A stretch of DNA of 64,000 bases from Paracidovorax avenae (GTDB lineage Bacteria; Pseudomonadota; Gammaproteobacteria; Burkholderiales; Burkholderiaceae_C), in the NCBI RefSeq assembly GCF_040892545.1, contig NZ_CP156079.1:496001-560000 (forward strand), read 5' to 3'. Position numbers and translations under genes: made by a program. Under the pieces are notes generated by a model that saw nothing but the letters and a program-made list of their open reading frames with translations, had not been told where the DNA came from and made no database searches. Below, in pieces: positions 7,546 through 16,759 of the stretch (the first letter of the stretch is position 1; each line of letters starts with the position of its first letter).

Positions 7546-8766
7546 TCAGTGGCCCCAATAGCGGTACGGCGGCGTGTAGCGCCACACGTCGGTGTTCCAG
7601 ACCTGGCCGCCGATGCCGGCCTCGCAGGCGAAGCCGAAGCCCGAGAACACGTACATCTCTCCCATCACCGTGGCCGCGCTGGTGCGCTTGATGCGCGGAA
7701 AGGTGTCGCCCTGCGGGGCGAGGCGCCGCCATGCGGCCGTGTTCAGGTCCATGCGCCACAGCGCGTTGGCGGGGTTCTGGTTGAACTGGGCGCCGCAGCC
7801 CGTGGTGCCCCCCGGCTGGTCCCCGCCGGCGAGCAGCAGGCCGTTGCCCAGCAGAGCATCCGCGCCGTGGTTCTGGGGTGGATCGACGTCCTCCCCCGGC
7901 GCGGGTGTGGCCTGCCGCCAGGCCAGTGTCCGCAGGTCGAGCGTCCAGGTGTCCCTCAGGAAAATGAAGCCGCCCTGGCCGGTGGTGGCCTCGCCGCCGT
8001 AGAGCGCGACCTGCCCGCGCCAGGGCTCGCCGGTCACGGCGCCCGAATAGCGGGGCGGTGGCGAGCCCGGCGCGCCGTGGGCCGAGAGCTGGGTCCAGGT
8101 GCGCGTGGAGACATCGAAGCGCCAGAGGTCGTTGAGCGTGCGGAAGCCCGCCTCCACGCCTCCGAACACATAGAGCTGGTCGCCCGCGCGCCAGACCGTG
8201 GGCCATGCCCGCGGGCTGGGGGCTGGTGCATCGCCGGGTGCCACGCCCGCCAGCGCTTCCCAGCGTCCGGCCCGTGCGTCGTACGCCCAGACGTCGCCCA
8301 GGGGCGTGAAGTCCGACAGGTCCGCGGAGTAGCGGGCGCCTCCGAACACCACCATCCAGCCGCGTTGCGGCATCGCCACGCCGCCGGAAAAGGCGCGCGG
8401 AGAGGGCACATCGCCCGTGGGCACCAGGCGCGTCCAGCGGTTGGCATGCACGTCGTAGCGGTGCAGGTCGTTCAGGAAATCGTTGGTGCCGGCGCGGAAA
8501 TCGTCCTTCACGCCGCCGAAGAGGTAGATGGCACCCCGGAGCGCCGCGGTGACCGGTGCGCTGCGCCCGGACGGGGCCCCTTCGCTGGAAAGCCGGGTCC
8601 ACACGCCGTCGTCCTGCGGGCCGGGTTTCGGGCCCGCCGTGGCGGCACAGGCCGCGAGGGCACAGGCCATGCCGACGAGGCTCCTGCGGCGCAGGGCCGG
8701 CCAGGAGGCAGGCCGCGGGCTTGCGGAAGGCGGTTGGCCGGACGGGGTGGACGATGGCATGCGCAT
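7546..8766 (-). CDS. Kelch-repeat lipoprotein, possibly Tat-exported
   Basis: A 406-residue protein made of about six kelch-like repeats with recurring F-G-G or Y-G-G turns (IYLFGG, MVVFGG, LYVFGG, VALYGG, LLAGG, YVFSG) and the characteristic W in the following strand, so a six-bladed beta-propeller is expected. The N-terminus has three consecutive arginines followed by SLVG and ends in a lipobox LAAC at about residue 40, which suggests a Tat-type lipoprotein signal. Extracytoplasmic kelch proteins bind carbohydrates or proteins; no catalytic residues can be named. Start chosen at 8766 (Met-Arg-Met) with GGGAGA nine bases upstream. It stands upstream of the cytochrome gene in the same direction, with 122 bases between. 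Confidence 0.85.
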   Translation of the reverse strand: MRMPSSTPSGQPPSASPRPASWPALRRRSLVGMACALAACAATAGPKPGPQDDGVWTRLSSEGAPSGRSAPVTAALRGAIYLFGGVKDDFRAGTNDFLNDLHRYDVHANRWTRLVPTGDVPSPRAFSGGVAMPQRGWMVVFGGARYSADLSDFTPLGDVWAYDARAGRWEALAGVAPGDAPAPSPRAWPTVWRAGDQLYVFGGVEAGFRTLNDLWRFDVSTRTWTQLSAHGAPGSPPPRYSGAVTGEPWRGQVALYGGEATTGQGGFIFLRDTWTLDLRTLAWRQATPAPGEDVDPPQNHGADALLGNGLLLAGGDQPGGTTGCGAQFNQNPANALWRMDLNTAAWRRLAPQGDTFPRIKRTSAATVMGEMYVFSGFGFACEAGIGGQVWNTDVWRYTPPYRYWGH

Positions 8767-8914
8767 GGCTGGCTTTCTCCCTGCTGTTCTGGTGTGGTCG
8801 GGAGACGGACGGTAGCTGCGCGCTGGAAAGCTGCAAGCGGCCTTCCGGCATGCAGTGCATGCACGTCCGTTGGGATCGTGCCATCCGCCGCGCCGGACGG
8901 CATGCCCAAAGAAA

Positions 8915-8934
8915 AAGGCGCCCGCAGGCGCCTT
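8915..8934 (-). terminator. Rho-independent terminator of the RND efflux operon
   Basis: Perfect 8-bp stem (AAGGCGCC / GGCGCCTT) with loop CGCA, about 22 bases past the stop of the outer-membrane channel gene; on the minus strand it is followed by TTTCTTT. Confidence 0.85.
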
Positions 8935-8956
8935 GGCAGGGCGGAAGGCCGCCGCT

Positions 8957-10429
8957 TCAGGAGTTCGGCGCTGCCGTGCCGCTGCCCGTGGCCGGGGTTT
9001 CCTGGGCCGCCGTCCAGCCGCCGCCGAGCACCTTGTAGAGCGCGACCTGGTTCTGCAGTTGCAAGAGCCGCGTCTGCACCACCAGTTGCTCCGAGGTGAA
9101 CAGCGAGCGCTGCGCGTCCAGCAGGTCGAGGTAGCTCGCCACGCCGTTGCGGTAGCGCAGGTCGGACAACTCGAAGCGCTTGGCATCGGCCGTGGCCTGC
9201 GCGCGCTGAGCGGCGAACTGCTCGCCCAGCGTGGCCTGCCCGGCGAGTGCATCCGACACTTCGCGGAAAGCCGTCTGGATCGATTTCTCGTACTGCGCCA
9301 CGGCAATGTCACGGCCCACGCGCGCGGAGTCCAGCGTGGCCTGGTTGCGGCCTCCGTCGAAGATCGGCAACGCCAGCTGCGGCGCCAGCGAGAAGGCCCA
9401 GGATCCGCTCTTGAACAGGCCCGACAGTTCGTTGCTGACGGTGCCGGCGCTGGCCGTGAGCGAGATGCGCGGGAAGAACGCGGCCCGGGCCGCGCCGATG
9501 TTGGCGTTGGCGGCCACGAGCTGCTGCTCGGCCTGGCGGATGTCGGGGCGGCGCACCAGCAGGTCGGACGGCAGGCCGGCGGGCAGCGACGGCATGGCGG
9601 GCGCGTCCGCCAGGCGCGTGCGCGCATCGAGCGTGGCCGCGATGTCCTGCGGCAGCGGCTGGCCCAGCAGCAGGGCGAGCGCGTTCTCGTCCTGCAGGCG
9701 CTGGCGCTGCTGCTGCGCGAAGGTGGCGCGCGCCGCCTGCGCCAGCCCCTGGGCCTGGCTGTAGTCGAGCTCGGAGCTCACGCCGTTCTCGAGCCGCAGC
9801 TTCGTGAGCTGCACGGATTCGTCGCGCGTCTGCAGCGTGCGGCGCGAGATGTCGAGCAATTCCTCGTCGGCCAGCAGGTTGAACCAGCCGGTGGCCACGG
9901 AGGCGACCAGGCTGATCTGGGTGGCGCGGCGGGCTTCCTCCGTCGCGAAGTACTGCGCCAGGGCCTGTTCCTTGAGCGCGGCGATGCGGCCGAAGAAGTC
10001 GATCTCCCAGGCGGAAACCGCCAGGCCGACCTGGTAGTTGTTGACGTACTGGCCGGTCGTGGTGCTGGGCTGGCGCGATGCGTTCACCGCGGCGTTCACC
10101 GTGGGAAACTGCCCCGCGCGCTGGATCTGGAACTGCGCGCGGGCCTGCTCGATGTTGAGCGCGGCCACGCGCAGGTCGCGGTTGTTTTCCAGTGCCAGAG
10201 CGATCAGCCGCTGCAGCCGGGGATCGGCGAAGTACTCGCGCCAGTCGATATCCGCAGCCGCCCGGGCGCCGGCCGGCGCTGCGGCGCCTGCGGCCGGGTA
10301 GGCCGCGGGCACCGGCGCCGCCGGGCGCTCGTACGTGGGGATGAAGCTGCAGCCGGCGAGCAGCGCCGCAGCGGCGGCTGCGCAGAGGAGGGGGCGCGTG
10401 CCGGGGCGTGCGCGGGAGGTTGCTTGCAT
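8957..10429 (-). CDS. RND efflux outer-membrane lipoprotein (NodT/OprM family)
   Basis: A 490-residue TolC-like channel of the NodT lipoprotein subfamily. The signal ends in lipobox LAGC with Cys27; the mature part begins with the family's FIPTYERPAAPVP segment, and two OEP domains follow, with internal duplication (repeats of the type RRPDIRQAEQQLVAANANIGAARAAFFP split at about residue 310). The protein forms a trimeric outer-membrane and periplasmic exit duct for the AcrB-like pump. The ATG at 10429 has AGGAGAAG upstream. It is the last gene of the three-gene efflux operon, 31 bases after the pump gene, and is followed by a strong terminator. Confidence 0.95.
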   Translation of the reverse strand: MQATSRARPGTRPLLCAAAAAALLAGCSFIPTYERPAAPVPAAYPAAGAAAPAGARAAADIDWREYFADPRLQRLIALALENNRDLRVAALNIEQARAQFQIQRAGQFPTVNAAVNASRQPSTTTGQYVNNYQVGLAVSAWEIDFFGRIAALKEQALAQYFATEEARRATQISLVASVATGWFNLLADEELLDISRRTLQTRDESVQLTKLRLENGVSSELDYSQAQGLAQAARATFAQQQRQRLQDENALALLLGQPLPQDIAATLDARTRLADAPAMPSLPAGLPSDLLVRRPDIRQAEQQLVAANANIGAARAAFFPRISLTASAGTVSNELSGLFKSGSWAFSLAPQLALPIFDGGRNQATLDSARVGRDIAVAQYEKSIQTAFREVSDALAGQATLGEQFAAQRAQATADAKRFELSDLRYRNGVASYLDLLDAQRSLFTSEQLVVQTRLLQLQNQVALYKVLGGGWTAAQETPATGSGTAAPNS

Positions 10430-10460
10430 GGTGTTCTTCTCCTGCCGTTCTTGAAAGGGC

Positions 10461-13400
10461 TTATTCCCCATCCGTGGCATGCCGGTGCAGTTGTGCCTGG
10501 TGCGCGTCATGCTCCTGCTGGCGTTTGCTGCCCTTGAAGAAGGAGCGCACCAGCACGAAGAACACGGGCACGAAGACCACGGCCAGCACGGTGCCGGTGA
10601 TCATCCCGCCGATCACGCCGGTGCCGATGGCGCGCTGGCTCGCCGAGCTCGCGCCCGAAGCGATGAACAGCGGCACCACGCCCAGGGTGAAGGCCAGCGA
10701 GGTCATCACGATGGGGCGGAAGCGCAGGTGGGCGGCTTCCAGCGCCGCCTCCAGCACGCTCTTGCCCTCGGCCTGCAGGTCCTTGGCGAACTCCACGATC
10801 AGGATGGCGTTCTTCGCCGAGAGCCCGATGATGGTCACCAGGCCGATCTGGAAGTACACGTCGTTGGACATGCCGCGCAGCAGCGTGGCGAGCAGCACCC
10901 CCAGCACGCCCAGCGGCACCACCAGCATCACCGAGAACGGGATCGACCAGCTCTCGTACAGCGCCGCCAGGCAGAGGAACACCGCCAGCAGCGAGAACGC
11001 GTACAGCACCGTGGCCTGCGAACCCGCGAGCTTTTCCTCGCGGGACTGGCCCGTCCACTCGAAGCCGAAGCCCGGAGGCAGTTTCCCGGCGAGTTTTTCC
11101 ATCTCGGCCATGGCGTCACCCGTGGTGAACCCGGGGCCGGCGTCGCCCGCGATCTTCATCGCCGGATAGCCGTTGTAGCGCACGGTCTGCATGGCGCCCG
11201 TGATCCAGCGCGTGGATGCGAAAGCCGACAGCGGCACCGTCTGGCCCTGGGCGTTGAGCACCGGCAGGTCCAGCACCGATTCCGGGCGCATCCGCGCCGC
11301 GGCGTCGGCCTGCACCACCACCCGTTGCAGGCGGCCCTGGTTCGGGAAGTCGTTGATGTAGGCCGAACCCAGCGCCGTGGAGAGCGCGCTGCTGATGCTG
11401 TCGAAGCCCACGCCCAGGGCATTGGCCTTGTCGCGGTCGATGTCGATCTGCATCTGCGGCGCGTCTTCCATGCCGTCGGGGCGCACGCCCGCCAGCACCT
11501 TGCTCTGCGCGGCCATGCCCAGCATCTGGTTGCGGGCTGCGACCAGGGCGTCGTGGCCCTGGCCGGCGCGGTCCTGCAGCCGGAAGTTGAAGCCCGTGCC
11601 GGTGCCCAGTTCGGGGATGGGCGGCGGGCTCAGCGCGAAGATGAAGGCATCGCGGATGCTCGACAGCGCCATGAAGGCCCGGCCGGAAATCGCCGCCGCC
11701 GAGTGCTCGGCACCCGAGCGCTCGCTCCAGTCCTTCAGAATCACGAAGGCCAGGCCCGCGTTCTGCCCCTGGCCGGAGAAGGAGAAGCCCGCCACGGTGA
11801 CGATGTTCTCGACCTCCGGCTGCTTGAGCATGAAGTCCTCGACCTGGTGCAGCACGTCGCTGGTGCGGGACTGCGCCGCGCCTGCCGGCAGCTGGATGTT
11901 GGTGATGATGTAGCCCTGGTCCTCGTTCGGCAGGAACGAGGTCGGCAGGCGCGTGTACACGAGCGCCACGGCGCCCAGCAGCACGGCATAGATGATCATC
12001 ATGCGGCCGCTGCGGCGCAGCAGCTTGCCGAGCCAGCCTTCGTAACGGTGCGTCGTGCTCTTGAAGGAGCGGTTGAACCAGCCGAAGAAGCCCTTCTTTT
12101 CCGCATGGTGCTCGGGATCGATCGGCTTGAGCAGCGTGGCGCACAGTGCCGGCGTGAGCGACAGCGCCAGGAACGCGGAAAACGCGATCGAGGTGGCCAT
12201 CGTCGCGGCGAACTGGCGGTAGATGTTGCCGGTGGAGCCGGCGAAGAACGCCAGCGGCACGAACACCGAGATCAGCACCACGGTCACGCCGATCACGGCG
12301 CCCGAGATCTGGCCCATGGCCTTGCGCGTGGCCTGCAGCGGTGGCAGCCCTTCCTCGGCCATGATCCGCTCGACGTTCTCCACCACCACGATGGCGTCGT
12401 CCACCACGATGCCGATCACCAGCACCATGCCGAACATGGTCAGCACGTTGATCGAGAAGCCCATCGCCAGTAGCGCGCCGAACGTGCCCAGCAGGGCCAC
12501 GGGCACCACGATGGTCGGAATGATGGTGTAGCGGAGGTTCTGCAGGAACAGGAACATCACGATGAACACGAGCACCACGGCCTCGATCAGCGTGTGCACC
12601 ACCTTCTCGATGGACACGGAGACGAACTTGGAGGTGTCATAGGGCACCACGTAGTTCACGCCCTCGGGGAAGAACTTCTTGAGTTCCTCCAGCTTGGCCT
12701 TCACCGCCTTGGCGGTCGCCAGGGCATTCGCCGACGGCGTGGGCTGCACGCCCAGGCCCACGGCCTGCTTGCCGTTGAGGCGTGCGCTGGTGCTGTAGCT
12801 CTGCGACCCCAGCTCGATGCGCGCCACGTCCTTGAGCCGCACGGCGGAGCCGTCTGTGTTGGCGCGCAGCACCACGTTGCCGAACTGCTCGGCGTTGTTG
12901 AGCTGCCCCTTCACGACGATGGTCGCCGACACCGGCTGGCCCTGTTCGGCGGGCAGGTCGCCCAGGTTGCCGGCCGACACCTGCACGTTCTGCGCGCGGA
13001 TGGCGGCGTTCACCTGGTCGAGCGACAGGTTGAAGCCCTTGAGCTTGGCCGGGTCCACCCAGATACGCATGGCGCGCTCGGCGCCGAACTGCGTGAGCGT
13101 GCCCACGCCGGCCACGCGCTGCAGTTCGGGCACGACGTTGCGGGCCGCATAGTCGTTCAGCGCCTCGATGCTCACGTCGGGGTTCTCGGTCGTGAGCATG
13201 GCGAACATCAGGAAGTTCGAGCGCGACTGCTCCACGCGCACGCCCTGCTGCGTCACCGCGGAGGGCAGCCGCGGCGTGGCGCGCGAGAGGCGGTTCTGCA
13301 CGTCCACCTGCGCCAGGTCGGCATTGGTGCCGGGCTCGAAGCTCAGCACGATCGTGCCCGTGCCGTTGGCCTGGCTGGTCGTCTCGACGTAGGCCAGGCC

Positions 13401-13619
13401 CGAGGCGCCGTTCATCTCGCGCTCGATGACCGCGAGCACGCTGTCCTCCAGCGTCTGGGCGTTGGCGCCGGGGTAGGCCACCGACACCTGGATGGTCGGC
13501 GGCGCCACGGCCGGATACTGCGCGATGGGCAGTTTGGCGATGGAGATTCCCCCCATCACCATGATGAAGATTGTGATGACCCATGCAAAGATGGGCCGTT
13601 CGATAAAGAACTTGGCCAT
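10461..13619 (-). CDS. RND multidrug efflux pump, HAE1 family (AcrB/MexB-like)
   Basis: A 1052-residue inner-membrane proton-drug antiporter with the full HAE1 length. It begins with the conserved MAKFFIERPIFAWVI and shows the proton-relay residues D407 and D408 in helix 4 (context VVDDAIVVVENV) and K936 in helix 10 (context SAKNAILIVEF). The large periplasmic porter and docking domains are present with no truncation. Known role: capturing hydrophobic and amphiphilic compounds from the periplasm and inner-membrane leaflet and driving them through the tripartite channel. It sits between the adaptor (24 bases upstream) and the channel (31 bases downstream). Expression is probably repressed by the divergent TetR protein. 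Confidence 0.97.
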   Translation of the reverse strand: MAKFFIERPIFAWVITIFIMVMGGISIAKLPIAQYPAVAPPTIQVSVAYPGANAQTLEDSVLAVIEREMNGASGLAYVETTSQANGTGTIVLSFEPGTNADLAQVDVQNRLSRATPRLPSAVTQQGVRVEQSRSNFLMFAMLTTENPDVSIEALNDYAARNVVPELQRVAGVGTLTQFGAERAMRIWVDPAKLKGFNLSLDQVNAAIRAQNVQVSAGNLGDLPAEQGQPVSATIVVKGQLNNAEQFGNVVLRANTDGSAVRLKDVARIELGSQSYSTSARLNGKQAVGLGVQPTPSANALATAKAVKAKLEELKKFFPEGVNYVVPYDTSKFVSVSIEKVVHTLIEAVVLVFIVMFLFLQNLRYTIIPTIVVPVALLGTFGALLAMGFSINVLTMFGMVLVIGIVVDDAIVVVENVERIMAEEGLPPLQATRKAMGQISGAVIGVTVVLISVFVPLAFFAGSTGNIYRQFAATMATSIAFSAFLALSLTPALCATLLKPIDPEHHAEKKGFFGWFNRSFKSTTHRYEGWLGKLLRRSGRMMIIYAVLLGAVALVYTRLPTSFLPNEDQGYIITNIQLPAGAAQSRTSDVLHQVEDFMLKQPEVENIVTVAGFSFSGQGQNAGLAFVILKDWSERSGAEHSAAAISGRAFMALSSIRDAFIFALSPPPIPELGTGTGFNFRLQDRAGQGHDALVAARNQMLGMAAQSKVLAGVRPDGMEDAPQMQIDIDRDKANALGVGFDSISSALSTALGSAYINDFPNQGRLQRVVVQADAAARMRPESVLDLPVLNAQGQTVPLSAFASTRWITGAMQTVRYNGYPAMKIAGDAGPGFTTGDAMAEMEKLAGKLPPGFGFEWTGQSREEKLAGSQATVLYAFSLLAVFLCLAALYESWSIPFSVMLVVPLGVLGVLLATLLRGMSNDVYFQIGLVTIIGLSAKNAILIVEFAKDLQAEGKSVLEAALEAAHLRFRPIVMTSLAFTLGVVPLFIASGASSASQRAIGTGVIGGMITGTVLAVVFVPVFFVLVRSFFKGSKRQQEHDAHQAQLHRHATDGE

Positions 13620-13643
13620 GTGCCGCGCTCCGTGTTCTGGGGG

Positions 13644-14948
13644 TTACTGCTTCGCGGGGGCAGAGGCGCCGGAGGCGGAGGCCTGGGCAGCGGAGGCCCC
13701 GGCGGCGGGCGCCGACGCGCCGCCAGCGGGAGCTCCGCCTGCCGCCTGCCAGGGCACCGGCTGCACCACGATCGGGTCGCCCGGCTTGCCGCGCGGCAGC
13801 TTCTGGAAGCCGTCCACCATGACCTTCTCGCCGGCCTTCAGGCCATCCAGCACGACCCAGTTGGTGCCCTGGGCCGGGCCAAGCTTCACGGGCCGCGGCG
13901 CCAGGTGGTTGTCCGGGCCCACGACCATCACGGTATCGCCCTTGGCGGAGCGCGTCACGGCCTGCTGGGGCAGCAGCACGCCGTTGTCCACCTGGGCCTG
14001 CTCCAGGCGCACGCGCACGTACAGGCCGGGCAGCAGCTGGCGTTCGGGATTGGGCACTTCGGCGCGCAGGGTGACCTGGCCGCTGGTGGGGTCCACCGAC
14101 AGGTCGGTGAAGAGCAGCTTGCCCGTCTGCGGATGCACGCTGCCGTCTTCCATGACCACGCTCACCGATGCGGCGCCCTTGGAGGCCTGCTTGTACTTGC
14201 CGCTCGCGAGGCCGGCCTTGAGCTTCAGTGCGTCCGAGGCGGACTGGGTGAAGTTGACGTAGAGCGGGTCGATCTGCTGGATCACCGCGAGCTGCGTGGC
14301 CTCGCCCTGGCCCACCAGCGCACCTTCGGTGACGAGCGCGCGGCCGATGCGGCCGGAGATGGGGGCCGTCACGGCCGCGTAGCCCAGGTTGATGCGGGCC
14401 GTGGTGACGGACGCACGCGCAGCGGCCAGGTTGGCCTCGGCCGTCTTCTGGGATGCGACCGCGTTGTCGTATTCCTGCCGGCTCACGGCATTCACGGCCA
14501 CCAGCGGCTTGTAGCGCTCGGCCAGCGCGCGGGCCTGGGCCACATTGGCCTCGGCCTGCGCGACGCTCGCCTGGGCGCTTTCCAGCGAGGCGCGGTAGGG
14601 CGCGTCGTCGATCGCGAACAGGCGCTGGCCCGCCTTGACATCGCTGCCTTCGGTGAACAGCCGCTTTTGCAGGATGCCGGCCGCACGGGCGCGGACCTGG
14701 GCCACCCGCGACGCTTCCAGCCGGCCTGGAAGCTCCGTCACCAGGCCCACATCGCCCGGCGATACGGTCACCACGCCCACCTGCGGCGGCGGGGGCGTGC
14801 CGCCCTGGCCCTGCTGGGCGGAGTCGCCCGATTTCCCGCAGGCCGCGAGGGTGGCTGCGGCGAGCAGGGCCAGGCAGAAAAGCCCTGACCGCGCTGTGCG
14901 GCGGAGCGGGGCGGCGGAGACAGCAGGTTCGACACTCAAGCGGTACAT
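13644..14948 (-). CDS. RND efflux membrane fusion lipoprotein (AcrA-like)
   Basis: A 434-residue periplasmic adaptor. The signal peptide ends with lipobox LAAC (Cys37). The order of domains is typical: short beta-barrel and lipoyl half (GRLEASRVAQVRARAAGILQ at about 80-99), alpha-helical hairpin (about 120-190), second lipoyl half with APISGRIGRALVTEGALV split at about 200, and the barrel and membrane-proximal parts. A Pro/Gly/Ala-rich tail of about 40 residues follows. It links the inner-membrane pump to the outer-membrane channel. ATG at 14948 has GGAAGGA six bases upstream. This is the first gene of the operon; its promoter overlaps the operator at 15040-15067. Confidence 0.95.
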   Translation of the reverse strand: MYRLSVEPAVSAAPLRRTARSGLFCLALLAAATLAACGKSGDSAQQGQGGTPPPPQVGVVTVSPGDVGLVTELPGRLEASRVAQVRARAAGILQKRLFTEGSDVKAGQRLFAIDDAPYRASLESAQASVAQAEANVAQARALAERYKPLVAVNAVSRQEYDNAVASQKTAEANLAAARASVTTARINLGYAAVTAPISGRIGRALVTEGALVGQGEATQLAVIQQIDPLYVNFTQSASDALKLKAGLASGKYKQASKGAASVSVVMEDGSVHPQTGKLLFTDLSVDPTSGQVTLRAEVPNPERQLLPGLYVRVRLEQAQVDNGVLLPQQAVTRSAKGDTVMVVGPDNHLAPRPVKLGPAQGTNWVVLDGLKAGEKVMVDGFQKLPRGKPGDPIVVQPVPWQAAGGAPAGGASAPAAGASAAQASASGASAPAKQ

Positions 14949-15039
14949 GGAAGTCCTTCCGGATCGGCGCAAGGGAAAAGGCTTCCACATGGCCTTGAGC
15001 GATGTCAAAACCATGCGGCGGCCCTTGAATTTCGGCGGG

Positions 15040-15067
15040 ATTATACATACAAACATGAATGTATAAT
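15040..15067. promoter_or_regulatory. AcrR/TtgR-type operator with divergent -10 elements
   Basis: Perfect inverted repeat ATTATACAT (15040-15048) and ATGTATAAT (15059-15067) with a 10-base spacer, between the efflux operon and the tetR-type gene. The core (TACATACA...TGAATGTA) closely resembles the AcrR operator of enteric bacteria as I remember it. Each arm holds a perfect TATAAT reading outward (15062-15067 for the regulator; 15045-15040 for the pump), so binding would block both promoters. -35 boxes are weak on both sides. Confidence 0.85.
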
Positions 15068-15149
15068 TGCGGAATGCTGCTTCGCGAAGCGCGGGTCGAG
15101 ATGTCCGCCCTTCGCCGCCAGCCCGTGCAGAATCAAGGAGACTCCCCAC

Positions 15150-15842
15150 ATGGCCCGACGTACCAAGGAAGATGCGGTCGCCACCCGCAACAGCCTGTTG
15201 GATGCTGCAGAACATGTTTTCTATCAGAAGGGGGTTTCGAACGCATCCCTGAACGACATCGCCCAGGCCGCGGGCGCCACGCGCGGTGCCATCTACTGGC
15301 ATTTCAAGGACAAGGTGGACCTGTTCAACGCCATGATGGAGCGTGCGACGCTGCCGCTGGAGTGCGCGAGCGGCGGGTGCGCGGACCATGGCCGCATGCC
15401 TCCGCTGCAGCGCCTGCGGGCGGCGATCGACTTCGTGTTGCGCAGCCTGGAAAAAGACGAGTCCGTGCGCCGCGTGTTCGAGATCGCGATGTTCCGGGTG
15501 GAATACGTGGGCGAGCTGTCCGCCGTGCGGGACCGCCACGTCGAGGCCAGCCTGGAGTTTCGCCGGCAGTTCGCCACTGAACTGGCCCTGGCGGCGAGCG
15601 ACCAGGCCGTGGAGCTGCCATCCCCGGTCGAGGTGGCGGCCGAAGGGCTGCAGGCGCTGTTCGACGGCCTGATGCAGGTCTGGCTGCTGGGCGGCGCCAC
15701 CTTCGGCCTGGCGGACACCGGTCGTGCCGCGGTGGACGCCTATCTGCGCGGCCTGGGCTTCGACGTGTCGGCCGGCTTCGATCCGCTGCCTTCGGGCATC
15801 CCCTGGAAGATTTGCCAGGGGGGGCGCAACGCCGTGCCATAA
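15150..15842 (+). CDS. TetR-family repressor of the efflux operon (AcrR/TtgR-like)
   Basis: A 230-residue TetR family protein. The helix-turn-helix covers about residues 12-58 and contains the recognisable SLNDIAQAAGATRGAIYWHFKDK region that characterises the AcrR/TtgR/MexR2 subgroup; the remaining helical part is the ligand-binding and dimer domain (TetR_C_2 type, about 85-205). Known role: binds a palindromic operator as dimer and is released by pump substrates. It is divergent from the RND operon with the operator between them, so autoregulation and pump repression are the expected tasks. AAGGAG lies eight or nine bases before the ATG. tRNA-Arg follows 28 bases after the stop. Confidence 0.95.
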   Translation: MARRTKEDAVATRNSLLDAAEHVFYQKGVSNASLNDIAQAAGATRGAIYWHFKDKVDLFNAMMERATLPLECASGGCADHGRMPPLQRLRAAIDFVLRSLEKDESVRRVFEIAMFRVEYVGELSAVRDRHVEASLEFRRQFATELALAASDQAVELPSPVEVAAEGLQALFDGLMQVWLLGGATFGLADTGRAAVDAYLRGLGFDVSAGFDPLPSGIPWKICQGGRNAVP

Positions 15843-15870
15843 TCCCCGTCTGGGCCGCAAGGGCCCGCAC

Positions 15871-15946
15871 GCGGCTGTAGCTCAGTGGATAGAGTATTGG
15901 CCTCCGAAGCCAAGGGTCGTGGGTTCGATCCCCGCCAGCCGCGCCA
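15871..15946 (+). tRNA. tRNA-Arg(CCG)
   Basis: A 76-base cloverleaf: acceptor arms GCGGCTG and CAGCCGC, D arm GCTC...GAGT, anticodon stem TTGGC/GCCAA with loop CTCCGAA (anticodon CCG), T arm GTGGG/CCCGC with TTCGATC loop, discriminator G and an encoded CCA end. CCG reads the CGG arginine codon. Confidence 0.97.
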
Positions 15947-16042
15947 GATTCCCCGTTTTCATTCCCCCCTCGCCACGAACGTCCGGACCCTGTCCGGAGG
16001 GTGTTCCCGTGCCAGGGCGCCCGGGCGCACCCCTGGCGATGG

Positions 16043-16417
16043 TTACCGCTGACCGCCGGACGGGGGTTCCGCCCCTGCGTGCCGCGGAGTGTCGCGCGGT
16101 TCCGTGGCGACGGCCTTGCTGGCGGCAGCGCCACCTACTGCACCGGCCACGCCTCCCACGGCCACGCCGACCACCACGCCGATCGGTCCGGCCACGGCGC
16201 CGCCGACTGCTGCGCCCGTCGCGGCTCCCGCCATGACGCCGCCCCCTGCCAGTACGGAGCCGGCTTCGCGCTCGGCCTCCTCGGGCGTGAGGGGGACCTG
16301 CGCCGCGGGCCGCGGATCCTGCGACGGCACACCATAGCCTGGCCGGTGCTCCACGGGAATGCCGTCTGCGGAGGGGCCGACGCTGGTCGGCGGGGGCGTG
16401 GTCTTGTCGGGTTGCAT
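16043..16417 (-). CDS. Small glycine-zipper protein
   Basis: A 124-residue protein. Residues about 1-55 are polar and Pro-rich; residues about 57-103 form a nearly unbroken Gly/Ala/Val stretch with G-x3-G spacing (GAATGAAVGGAVAGPIG and on), a glycine-zipper pattern that can insert in or lie on membranes; a short polar tail ends the protein. There is no signal peptide, so its location is unclear. AAGGAG lies six to seven bases before the ATG at 16417. The gene is isolated, downstream (on its strand) of an FNR-like box about 155 bases before the start. Similar small proteins in proteobacteria are often stress-induced, which is only an analogy. Confidence 0.75.
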   Translation of the reverse strand: MQPDKTTPPPTSVGPSADGIPVEHRPGYGVPSQDPRPAAQVPLTPEEAEREAGSVLAGGGVMAGAATGAAVGGAVAGPIGVVVGVAVGGVAGAVGGAAASKAVATEPRDTPRHAGAEPPSGGQR

Positions 16418-16759
16418 GGCTTGCTCCTTGTGGTCGATGGATCGGATGGTCACTGCGGGCTTGTGCCCGCTGGAACCGTTGTATCGCCCCATGCCGACCC
16501 CGCCGCGACGGCCTGGAGGTCGAAGCCGTGTCAGCGAATGCGCAGTGCCTGTCCTACACGGATCGAGCGTCTTGACTTGCATCAATTCATCCGGGGTGCA
16601 GTGCAGGTTCCGCGTGCTTCCCGGCCTGTGGCCGCGGGTGGCGTGGGGCCGGCACCGCCGTGGGCGTTGTCGGGTCGGCGGATGCGCCCCCGTCCGACGG
16701 GCGGTGCGCCGGCTCCGATGCGCCAATGGGGTTCCATCCCCAGAAAGACGGAGGTCGCC
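16418..16759. other. 342-base intergenic region with FNR-like box
   Basis: Divergent intergenic stretch between the glycine-zipper gene (left) and the 54-residue gene (right). Apart from the FNR-like box at 16572-16585, I see no terminator, RNA gene or convincing ORF. Base composition is a little lower in G+C around the box. Confidence 0.6.
16572..16585. promoter_or_regulatory. FNR/ANR-type box
   Basis: TTGAC-TTGC-ATCAA, one mismatch from the consensus TTGAT-N4-ATCAA of the FNR/ANR family. It lies about 155 bases from the glycine-zipper start and 175 bases from the start of the 54-residue gene; neither side shows a clear -10 at the class II distance, so the target is undecided. Confidence 0.55.

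Noticed and set aside
7424..8884. In-frame extension of the cytochrome gene upstream to 8884
   Set aside because: It crosses the kelch gene in another frame; the cytochrome has a clear ATG and anchor at 7423 and a -10 in the gap.
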